This document shows, piece after piece, positions 1 through 6,376 of a stretch of 12,613 bases of DNA. Every line of letters starts with the position of its first letter. Within the stretch, counting starts at the first letter, position 1. The position numbers and the translations under genes were made by a program. The stretch spans positions 1-12,613 of the forward strand of contig CAZDQL010000139.1 of the NCBI GenBank assembly GCA_964507325.1, in the 5' to 3' direction. Origin of the DNA: CAZDQL01 sp964507325. Its GTDB lineage: Bacteria > Planctomycetota > UBA1135 > GCA-002686595. Under the pieces are notes generated by a model. That model worked only from the letters and a program-made list of their open reading frames with translations, ran no database searches and had not been told where the DNA came from.

Positions 1-1542
1 CTGGTTGTGGGGGCCGTGACCGGGGGGATCCCCGGCAGTGGGATCGTGGGGGGGATCGTCGGGGTGGTGTCCGGTCACGATGGCGCGTGGATGCGAGTCC
101 ACCCCGGGCCCGCTGACTACGGCTTTGGAAAGAGGGTGGCCGGCGTGGGGGACGTGGACGGGGACGGCACACCGGACTACGCCACGGGGGTCCCGGACGA
201 CGGCCCCGGGACCTTCGACGGGGACGTGTGGGTCTGGAGTGGTCGGTCGGGGGCGTTGATCCGGAAGATCGATTCGCCGGCCTACGTGGGCCAGTGGCGC
301 TTCTTCGGCTGGCTGCTCGCGCCGCTCGGCGATCTCGACCAGGACGGGGACGCGGAGTTCGGGGCGTGCTGGCAGTGGGAGGGCGACATCGTGATCTTCA
401 GCGGACCGGATGCGGCGCTCATGCGTGTGCACAGGCACTTCTCCGGCCTCCCCAGCCTGGCCTCGATCGGAGACGTGGACTTCGACGGGTCCCCCGACTA
501 CGTCATTGGGCGATGGGCGGGTCCTGGGTACCCCCCTTACACCGGCTACGCGGAGCTGATCTCGGGCAAGACGGGTCAAGTGCTGTTCCAGGTGGAGGAC
601 GACCTCAACGCCCCGATTTGGGAGGACTTCGGACGCAGCGTGGCGGCGGCTGGGGACCACGACGGGGATGGGATCCCGGACTTCTTCGTGGCGACGGCGA
701 ATTCGTACTACGGCGAGTGCGCGGGTTCCCATATCGCCGACGAACGGGGATTCGCCGAGCTCTTCTCGGGAGCCGATGGCACCCTCCTGCGCCGGATCGA
801 GGGCCCGCAGCTTTCCCCCTGGATCTCGGGCTGCGAATTCCTCGACATCGACGGCGGCAAGGACGTCAACGGCGACGGGATCGGCGATCTGATCGCCGGT
901 CAGCATTCCGCCAATTCCCACATCGGTCCAGGCGGATACAGCGTGGGTGGCGCGGTGGAGGTCTACTCCGGCCGCACCGGCACCATGCTCTGGCGAGTGT
1001 GGCCCGGTTGGCACCGCGCGCTGGTGGGAGACCTCGACGGAGACGGCCTCTCCGAGTGGGCGCATGGCGATCGCTACTCGAACGAGGGGGGGTACGACTA
1101 CGGCGGTGCCGTAACCGTCTACCGCGGCTTCCCTGGTGACGCGGAGCGGGCCTGCACGTCCCTTCCTAACTCGAGCGGCCAGGCCGCCCAGCTCTCCTTC
1201 GAAGGCCCGATCAGCCTGACCGCGAATCAGCTCCACCTGGTGGTGGAGGGCGCCGTCCCCTTCGAGCAGGCCCGCGCCTTCTACGGCCCCGAGCTCACTC
1301 AACTCCCCTTCGGCGACGGCTACCTCTGCGTCGGAGGCGGCACTCTCGGCATCCAGGCGATCGGCTCGACCTTCCTCCTGGACGTCGACGGCGCCGCGAT
1401 CGTCCCCGTGGACATGACTTCCAAACCCCTGAAGCCCTGGGCGCCCGGCACCACCTGGACGATCCAGGTCGCCTTCACCGACCCCGGCGGCGGAGCCGGC
1501 TTCAACCTGACCGACGCGATGCAGGTGACGCTGACTCCCTGA
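1..1542 (+). CDS. FG-GAP repeat beta-propeller protein, 5' end outside the window
   Basis: The reading frame is open from base 1 (Leu-Val ahead of the first GTG at 7), so the gene very probably starts upstream and only the last 511 or so residues are seen. Counting from the GTG at 7, six calcium-loop motifs of the FG-GAP/integrin-alpha type occur at residues 49-57 (DVDGDGTPD), 109-116, 156-164, 217-225, 286-294 and 342-350. Each is paired with a blade motif like SGxxGxxLxR (for example at 78-86, 186-194, 253-262 and 321-330). This is the pattern of a six- or seven-bladed Ca2+-binding propeller. Residues 381-511 form a separate domain beginning with a CTSLPNSSGQ-type linker and ending in a Gly-rich GGGAGFNLTDAMQVTL strand. 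I recall this domain at the C-termini of many exported planctomycete proteins. The protein is probably secreted or surface-associated; its ligand is unknown. It ends 39 bases before the next gene on the same strand. Confidence 0.85.
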   Translation: MVVGAVTGGIPGSGIVGGIVGVVSGHDGAWMRVHPGPADYGFGKRVAGVGDVDGDGTPDYATGVPDDGPGTFDGDVWVWSGRSGALIRKIDSPAYVGQWRFFGWLLAPLGDLDQDGDAEFGACWQWEGDIVIFSGPDAALMRVHRHFSGLPSLASIGDVDFDGSPDYVIGRWAGPGYPPYTGYAELISGKTGQVLFQVEDDLNAPIWEDFGRSVAAAGDHDGDGIPDFFVATANSYYGECAGSHIADERGFAELFSGADGTLLRRIEGPQLSPWISGCEFLDIDGGKDVNGDGIGDLIAGQHSANSHIGPGGYSVGGAVEVYSGRTGTMLWRVWPGWHRALVGDLDGDGLSEWAHGDRYSNEGGYDYGGAVTVYRGFPGDAERACTSLPNSSGQAAQLSFEGPISLTANQLHLVVEGAVPFEQARAFYGPELTQLPFGDGYLCVGGGTLGIQAIGSTFLLDVDGAAIVPVDMTSKPLKPWAPGTTWTIQVAFTDPGGGAGFNLTDAMQVTLTP

Positions 1543-1554
1543 CCGCGCTAGAGT
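1528..1554 (+). promoter_or_regulatory. Weak candidate sigma70-type promoter for the alpha/beta hydrolase gene
   Basis: A TAGAGT at 1549-1554 resembles a -10 box. A GTGACG-like -35 lies about 18 bases upstream, inside the 3' end of the FG-GAP gene. The predicted start of transcription is near 1561, about 20 bases before the GTG start codon. The match is poor at -35, so the hydrolase could instead be cotranscribed with the FG-GAP gene. Confidence 0.25.
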
Positions 1555-1581
1555 GACCGGCGTCCCGCACCCCGTTCTCCG

Positions 1582-2412
1582 GTGAAGCGCCGCTTGCTCA
1601 ACCTGATTCTCACTCTGCTGGGGGCCTACGGGGCCCTTTGCCTCCTGCTCCTGGTCTTCCAGGGGCGCTTGATCTACTTCCCCGCGCGCGGCGTCGGAAC
1701 CGATCCCAGCCTCTACGGGATGACCTTCGCGGAGGTGGAGGTGACGGCGGCGGACGGCGTGCGGCTCCACGGGTGGTGGCTTCCCGCCGCGGAGGCGGAG
1801 GGGGTCGTGCTCTTCAGCCATGGGAACGCGGGCAACATCGAGGGGCGCATCGGGTCCGCGCGGGCCTTCCTCGAGATGGGGCTCTCGGTCCTGCTCTACG
1901 ACTACCGCGGTTACGGGCGCAGCGCTGGACGGCCGAGCGAGGAGGGGCTCTACCTCGACGCCGAGGCCTTCCACGACCACCTCGTGCAGGAGGAGGGGTT
2001 CGATCCCACGCGCCTCCTCCTGTACGGAGAGTCCCTCGGGTCGGCGGTGAGCGTCGAGCTCGCTCGCCGTCGTCCGGTGGCGGGCCTGATCCTCGAGAGC
2101 GCCTTCACCTCGATGGCCGACGCGGGAGCGACCCACTACCCGTGGCTCCCCGTGCGGCTGATCCTGCGGCACCACTACGAGAACGTCGCGAAGATCGGTG
2201 ACCTCGGGGTGCCGATCCTCCTGGTGCACAGCCCCAGCGACGAGATCGTGCCCTTCTCCCACGCCGAGGCGCTCTTCGCCGCGGCCGAGTCACCCAAGGA
2301 GCTCTTGCGCACCGCCGGCGGACACAACGACGGCGGGTTCCTCCAGCGCGACGAGTGGCGCGACGCCGTCGGCGAGTGGGCCCACGGGGTGCTCGCCGAA
2401 GGATCGAGGTGA
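1582..2412 (+). CDS. Membrane-anchored alpha/beta hydrolase (BEM46/ABHD13-like)
   Basis: This 276-residue serine hydrolase-fold protein starts at GTG 1582, the only start that includes the N-terminal hydrophobic segment at residues 5-26. That segment follows a Lys-Arg-Arg n-region and looks like a signal anchor, so the catalytic domain should face the periplasm. The hydrolase core begins near residue 50. The oxyanion-hole motif HGNAGN is at 80-85. The nucleophile elbow is GESLGSA, with Ser151. The acid is Asp220 in HSPSDEIVP and the base is His248 in GGHND. The DYRGYGRS stretch at 107-114 is typical of this family. BEM46-like enzymes usually lack a known substrate, and none can be assigned here. 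No Shine-Dalgarno is obvious. The gene converges on the aminotransferase gene with 21 bases between the stop codons. Confidence 0.9.
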   Translation: MKRRLLNLILTLLGAYGALCLLLLVFQGRLIYFPARGVGTDPSLYGMTFAEVEVTAADGVRLHGWWLPAAEAEGVVLFSHGNAGNIEGRIGSARAFLEMGLSVLLYDYRGYGRSAGRPSEEGLYLDAEAFHDHLVQEEGFDPTRLLLYGESLGSAVSVELARRRPVAGLILESAFTSMADAGATHYPWLPVRLILRHHYENVAKIGDLGVPILLVHSPSDEIVPFSHAEALFAAAESPKELLRTAGGHNDGGFLQRDEWRDAVGEWAHGVLAEGSR

Positions 2413-2413
2413 C

Positions 2414-2432
2414 CCGCCGACCTTCTCGGCGG
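2414..2432. terminator. Candidate bidirectional hairpin between convergent genes
   Basis: A perfect 7-base stem, CCGCCGA at 2414-2420 and TCGGCGG at 2426-2432, closes a 5-base loop. It fills the 21-base gap between the stop of the hydrolase and the stop of the aminotransferase. It would form in transcripts from either strand. There is no T-tract on either side, so it may slow or stabilise RNA ends rather than act as a classic intrinsic terminator. Confidence 0.45.
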
Positions 2433-2433
2433 C

Positions 2434-3558
2434 TCAGTCGTCGGCGCGCGTTCCAGCGAACGCGCCCAGCCCCTCCTCCAGCCGACGCAGTCCCTCCACC
2501 ACCGTCTCCTCCGGCACGCCGCACCCGATCCGCAGGTGTCCCGGCGCGTCGAAGTGCTCGCCGGCGACCACGCCGACTTCGTGCTCCGCGGCCAGGTACC
2601 GCGCCAGCTCGCGGGTGTCCTCCACGCCCGAGACGCGCGGGAAGGCGAGGATCCCGAAGGGGGGGACGGTCGCCTCGACGAAGCGCGACTCCTCCAGCCA
2701 GCGCAGGAGGTGGGGGCGGCTCTGCGCCTCGACCCGCCGCAGGGGTCGGCGCAGCTCCTCCATGCGCGCCAGGGCCGCGCGGGCGGCGTTCATGCTCGGC
2801 GTGGGGAGGTCGACGGTGGTCAGGTACTGGTGATCGACCAGCCGCGCGCGCTCCTCCGCCAACCCCTCGCCGAGCAGGATCCAGCCGCTACGCAGGGGGC
2901 CGAGCCCGTAGGCCTTGGTCAAGCTCCCAAGGGAGATCGCATTCGGGGCCAGCAGCGCGGCGTGCACCCGCTGGTCGTCGCTCGGCGCGTACTCCATGTA
3001 GACCTCGTTCGAGATCAGGACGCCGTCGGTGGGCTCGATCGCCCGCGCCAGGGCGACGATCGTCGGCGCGTCGAGCAGCGCTCCGCTGGGGTTGTGGGGG
3101 TTGGTGAGGAAGAGGTGGCAGGGTCCGCGGCCCGCGGCGGCGAGGGCGGCGACATGGTCGGGATCGACCGCCCAACCCGCGTCCAGGGTGCGTTCGATGC
3201 GCAAGATCTCGGCGGCCCCGGCGCGAACCGGCAAGGCGCGCAGCGGCTCGTAGGAGGGGGTCTCGCTGATCACCCGCGAGCCGCGCATCCACACCTCCGC
3301 CGCCAGGTGCATCGCGCCGGAGGCGCCGATCGTCGCCAGCACCCGCTCCGGCGCGAGCCCGAAGAGCTCCCCCAGGCGAGCCTCGAGGGCGGGCTGAGCC
3401 TCCACCGACGGGTACCCGAGCAGCTCGGACCCCTCCAGGGCGAACCCGGGGAGCTCGGGGACCGGCATCCCCGACTGGGCCAGGCCGTAGGGGGGGAGGT
3501 GGGACTCGGTCTGGGCCCAGAACATGTAGGGGAAGTGGGCGTCGGCAGGGGCTCGCAT
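2434..3558 (-). CDS. PLP-dependent aminotransferase, class I/II fold
   Basis: This 374-residue protein has the usual length and motif order of fold-type I aminotransferases. A YMFWAQT start segment at 11-17 resembles a subgroup that begins with a YMxWAKT-like sequence. The phosphate-contacting GASGAMHLA is at 78-86 and PSYEPL at 101-106. The TNPHNPSG motif is at 152-159 and SLTKAYGLGPLRSGW at 212-226, with the Schiff-base Lys215. The substrate-carboxylate Arg is probably Arg343 in HLRIGCG. The residue that normally pairs with the PLP pyridine nitrogen (Asp in DEVY) is Asn184 here (SNEVY). ATG 3558 is the only in-frame start before the conserved N-terminus. The substrate cannot be named from sequence. 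The gene stands alone on the minus strand, divergent from the SH3b gene and convergent with the hydrolase. Confidence 0.9.
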   Translation of the reverse strand: MRAPADAHFPYMFWAQTESHLPPYGLAQSGMPVPELPGFALEGSELLGYPSVEAQPALEARLGELFGLAPERVLATIGASGAMHLAAEVWMRGSRVISETPSYEPLRALPVRAGAAEILRIERTLDAGWAVDPDHVAALAAAGRGPCHLFLTNPHNPSGALLDAPTIVALARAIEPTDGVLISNEVYMEYAPSDDQRVHAALLAPNAISLGSLTKAYGLGPLRSGWILLGEGLAEERARLVDHQYLTTVDLPTPSMNAARAALARMEELRRPLRRVEAQSRPHLLRWLEESRFVEATVPPFGILAFPRVSGVEDTRELARYLAAEHEVGVVAGEHFDAPGHLRIGCGVPEETVVEGLRRLEEGLGAFAGTRADD

Positions 3559-3638
3559 CGACCCAGTCTGCCCCCGTCATCGGAAGGACGCGAGGACGCG
3601 GGCCGCGGAGCCGCAAGACGGCGGGCGTCCGAAGTGCT

Positions 3639-3652
3639 GCCCCGATAGGGGC
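3639..3652. repeat. Small inverted repeat in a divergent intergenic region
   Basis: GCCCC at 3639-3643 and GGGGC at 3648-3652 flank a GATA loop. It lies between the aminotransferase start and the promoter of the SH3b gene, where an operator could sit, but a 5-base GC stem is expected by chance in DNA this GC-rich. I see nothing else in the 209-base gap from 3559 to 3767 apart from the promoter at 3676-3704. Confidence 0.25.
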
Positions 3653-3675
3653 TTGCGCGCCCCCGAGGCCCGCGC

Positions 3676-3704
3676 TTGGACCGGCGCCGGGCGCGGGCTA
3701 GGAT
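3676..3704 (+). promoter_or_regulatory. Sigma70-type promoter for the SH3b protein gene
   Basis: TTGGAC at 3676-3681 and TAGGAT at 3699-3704 are separated by exactly 17 bases, the optimal spacing. Transcription would begin near 3711 and leave a leader of about 57 bases before the ATG at 3768. A weak purine run (GGGGA, 3749-3753) lies somewhat far upstream of the start codon. Confidence 0.6.
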
Positions 3705-3767
3705 CGATCCCGTGTCGGCGGGTGGCGCCGGCATCCACCACGGCAACTCTGGGGATAGACGCATCCG

Positions 3768-5054
3768 ATGCAAGTTTGCACGCGAAGCGGGGGGGGCCTC
3801 GGGCTCCTTGGGGCGGGCCTCGTGGCCCTGATGGCGACCGGGACCGCGCGGGCCCAGGACGCCGAACGTTACGTCCGGGCCGAGAACGGGGCGCAGCTAC
3901 GGGTCTTCCAGGACGCCAACGCCCGCACGGTCACGACGCTGGGTGCCGGGGACCTGCTGCGGGTCCACGACGAGAACACCTTCTCCCTGCCCGACGGCCG
4001 CACCCTGGTGTGGTACGAGGTCTCCGCGCCGAAGGGCCTACCGGTGTGGGTCTTCGGGGAGTACCTCGCGAAGACCAACGCGCGGGACGTCCTGGCGGTC
4101 ACCGGGGACGCGGTGCGCATGCGCCCCTCGCCGGAGAGCTCGATCGCCAGCTACCCGCTGCGCTCGATGCTGAACCGAGGCCAGCGGGTGCTCTTCGTCG
4201 AGCGCCACGACCCGAGCGCCGCCTTCGGAGCGGACTGGATCCGAGTCTGGTCCCCCCCCGAGGCGCGCGCCTGGATCGACGCCTCCGAGACCCAGCCGGT
4301 CACCGACGCCGTCGCGGCGCGCCAGGAGTGGCAGCGCGATCTGCGCGTCCTGCCGCGCGCCGAGGCCAAGCCCCAGCCCGCCGAGTCGGAGGGCACCGAG
4401 CCCGCCGATCCGGGGGAGGCGAGCGGCTCCGAGCCGGCGCAGGCCGACCAGGATCAAGGCGCGGGCGGGGGAGACGACATCCCCGACGAGGCGTACCGCT
4501 CCCTGGCCTACGGCGAGACGCTCCTGCAGAACGCCCGCAAGAAGAGCACCTCCGCCAGCGAAGCGGACTTCGCCCCCGCGATCCGCGCCTTCGAGGTGGT
4601 GCTCGACATGGTCCCCGAGAACTCGCCGGTCGCCGAGAACGCCCGCCTGCAATTGGATCGCGCCCAGACCCTGGCCGACCTGGCCGCCGCCCGCGACGAG
4701 CTGCGCCACCTCGAAGAGCGCAGGGCCGAGCGGCTGGAGAAGCTCCTCAGCGACCAGAAGGACGCGGCGGTCAAGGACACCGTCCACTGGGGCCGCTTCA
4801 TGGGTCGCGGCTGGGTCGTGCGCAAGCGCACGCCGGACGGGACGCGCTACTACCTGCGCTGGGGTGGCGAGACCGTATTCGAGATCTCCTGCGAGTCCGG
4901 GCGCTACGACCTGGACCTCTTCGAGGGGTTCGAGATCGGGGTGCGGGGCACCATGCTGCGCCAGGCGATGCAGGCGACCGAAGAGGAGGGCGCCCTGGTG
5001 GCCCTGCTCGACATCTCGCGCATCGAGGTCATCTCCGGCAGCCCGGCCCGCTAG
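3768..5054 (+). CDS. Exported protein with two SH3b-like domains, coiled coil and C-terminal beta domain
   Basis: This 428-residue protein has a signal peptide: a hydrophobic core at about 11-24 and a likely cleavage site after ATGTARA at residue 29. Residues 32-104 and 107-172 look like two bacterial SH3 (SH3b) domains. Each has a turn typical of the fold, ALRVF-like in the first and VRMRPSPE at 116-123 in the second, and each ends in a W-containing strand (PVWVFGEYL and ARAWIDA). Residues 195-238 are a low-complexity acidic, Pro-rich linker. Residues 242-300 are helical and TPR-like, and 300-335 are rich in Glu, Arg and Leu with coiled-coil character. Residues 338-425 form a beta-rich domain (YYLRWGGE, YDLDLFEGFEIGVRG, LLDISRIEVI) with an OB-like feel. 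SH3b domains of exported proteins usually bind cell wall or protein ligands, so a periplasmic or envelope scaffold is plausible. It is not a known enzyme. The small cysteine protein follows 25 bases downstream and may share the transcript. Confidence 0.85.
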   Translation: MQVCTRSGGGLGLLGAGLVALMATGTARAQDAERYVRAENGAQLRVFQDANARTVTTLGAGDLLRVHDENTFSLPDGRTLVWYEVSAPKGLPVWVFGEYLAKTNARDVLAVTGDAVRMRPSPESSIASYPLRSMLNRGQRVLFVERHDPSAAFGADWIRVWSPPEARAWIDASETQPVTDAVAARQEWQRDLRVLPRAEAKPQPAESEGTEPADPGEASGSEPAQADQDQGAGGGDDIPDEAYRSLAYGETLLQNARKKSTSASEADFAPAIRAFEVVLDMVPENSPVAENARLQLDRAQTLADLAAARDELRHLEERRAERLEKLLSDQKDAAVKDTVHWGRFMGRGWVVRKRTPDGTRYYLRWGGETVFEISCESGRYDLDLFEGFEIGVRGTMLRQAMQATEEEGALVALLDISRIEVISGSPAR

Positions 5055-5079
5055 GACCGCCGGCGCCGGACCCTCGACG

Positions 5080-5250
5080 ATGGAGTTCGTGCGGCGACTG
5101 ATGCAGCGCGCCGGCACGTTCCTGCGGCGCCTCTTCGCGCTGGAGGGATCGGGCTATCTCTGTGACCGCTGCAAGTGGGACTACGGGACCGCTTGCACGC
5201 GGCCGGAGCGACCCAACGCCCGCACCTGCCCCGACTTTCAGCGACGCTGA
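5080..5250 (+). CDS. Small four-cysteine protein, putative metal-binding
   Basis: This 56-residue protein starts at ATG 5080, 25 bases after the SH3b gene, and is probably in the same transcript. About 86% of its third codon positions are G or C, which agrees with real coding in this genome. Residues 1-24 form a basic, amphipathic leader (Arg5, Arg6, Arg10, Arg16, Arg17). Residues 26-53 carry four cysteines as C28-x2-C31-x7-C39-x10-C50 with CDRCKWDYGTAC and a RPNARTCPDF tail. I recall similar short cysteine patterns ending in RPNAxxCPDF in many bacterial genomes without known function. Zinc or an iron-sulfur cluster are both possible ligands. Its stop overlaps the stop of the convergent tgt gene by 13 bases. 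No Shine-Dalgarno is seen. Confidence 0.7.
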   Translation: MEFVRRLMQRAGTFLRRLFALEGSGYLCDRCKWDYGTACTRPERPNARTCPDFQRR

Positions 5251-6374
5251 TCCGAGGCCCGAAGGACCCGCGCCCGCAGCTGCGGCAGGTCGCCGCTCGC
5301 GATCGCCCGCCGCATGCGCTGCAGGAGGTCGTGGAAGAAGTACAGGTTGTGGAGGGTGAGCAGGCTCGCGCCCAGCATCTCGCCCGATCGGGCCAGGTGC
5401 GAGAGCGCCCCCAGGGTGAAGCCCTCCAGGTGCGGGCTCGCCACCTCGGGATCCAGGGGCTCGGTCGAGCCGATCCAGCGCCGGTTGCGCAGGTTGATGC
5501 GGCCGAGGCTGGTGAAGGCCTGGTGGTTGCGGCCGTGGCGCGTGGGGGTCACGCAGTCGAAGAGGTCGACGCCGCGCTCGACGGCGTCGAAGAAGTCCCG
5601 CGGGGTGCCGACCCCCATCAGGTAGCGGGGGCGATCCTCCGGCAGGCGCGGGGCGGCGGCCTCCACGGCGGCCAGCATCGCCTGCGGCTCCTCGCCGACG
5701 CTCACCCCGCCCACCGCGTAGCCCACCAGGTCGTGGGCTGCGACCGCGTCCACCGAGCGCGCGCGCAGCTCCTCGAAGACCCCGCCCTGGACGATGCCGA
5801 AGAGGGCCTGGCCGCTCTCGACCCCCCCGCGCTCGCGCCAGCGCGCGACGCAGCGCTCCAGCCAGCGGTGGGTGCGGTCGGTGGCCCCCTCCACCGCGGC
5901 GCGGTCGAGGGGATCCGCGGGGCAGTGGTCGAAGGCCATCATCACGTCCGCGCCCAGGGCGGCCTGGATGTCGACCACCCGCTCGGGGGTGAAGCGCACC
6001 GCGCTGCCGTCGACGATCGACTGGAAGCTCACGCCGTCGTCGTCGACGGTGGAGATGTCCGCCATCGAGAAGACCTGGTAGCCCCCCGAGTCGGTCAGGA
6101 TCGGTCCCGGCCAGTTCATCAGGCCGTGCACGCCCCCCAGGTCGGCCACGGTCTCCTCGCCGGGGCGCAGGTGCAGGTGCAGGGTGTTGGCGAGGATCAT
6201 GCGCGCCCCCGTCTGGGCGAGCTGCCCGGGGTGCACGCCCTTGACCGAGCCGTGGGTTCCGACCGGCATGAAGGCCGGGGTCTCCACCGCTCCGTGGGGA
6301 GTCTCGAAGAGCCCCGTGCGGGCGTGGGAGCGGGGACAGCGCGCCGCGACGCGGAAGGCGAACTCGCGACCCAT
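5238..6374 (-). CDS. tgt: tRNA-guanine(34) transglycosylase lacking the zinc-site cysteines
   Basis: Tgt exchanges guanine-34 of GUN-anticodon tRNAs for the queuosine precursor preQ1 in the cytoplasm. The 378-residue length is normal (E. coli about 375). ATG 6374 is chosen because MGREFAFRV opens the conserved fold and lies 2 bases after the spoIID stop. The active site is present: Asp95 in LTDSGGYQVFS, Asp149 in MAFDHCP, GIVQGG at 193-198, the base-recognition loop GGVSVGE at 222-228, YLMGVGTP at 251-258 and the nucleophile Asp273 in LFDCVTPTR. The zinc site is not: the family CxCxxC after DPE is replaced by Val311, Ser313 and Leu316 (DPEVASPHLEG), although the fourth ligand His342 (LHN) remains. 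RNG after the nucleophile is RNH (282-284), and DEC is DHC. No frameshift is seen. It is the last gene of the ruvB-spoIID-tgt cluster. Confidence 0.92.
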   Translation of the reverse strand: MGREFAFRVAARCPRSHARTGLFETPHGAVETPAFMPVGTHGSVKGVHPGQLAQTGARMILANTLHLHLRPGEETVADLGGVHGLMNWPGPILTDSGGYQVFSMADISTVDDDGVSFQSIVDGSAVRFTPERVVDIQAALGADVMMAFDHCPADPLDRAAVEGATDRTHRWLERCVARWRERGGVESGQALFGIVQGGVFEELRARSVDAVAAHDLVGYAVGGVSVGEEPQAMLAAVEAAAPRLPEDRPRYLMGVGTPRDFFDAVERGVDLFDCVTPTRHGRNHQAFTSLGRINLRNRRWIGSTEPLDPEVASPHLEGFTLGALSHLARSGEMLGASLLTLHNLYFFHDLLQRMRRAIASGDLPQLRARVLRASDQRR

Positions 6375-6376
6375 CG

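Noticed and set aside
2536..3648. Long plus-strand frame opposite the aminotransferase
   Set aside because: Shadow of a clearly conserved PLP enzyme; no motif and compositionally biased.
3653..5101. Alternative plus-strand frame overlapping the SH3b gene
   Set aside because: Arg/Gly/Pro-rich out-of-frame translation; the 3768-5054 frame has a signal peptide and domains.
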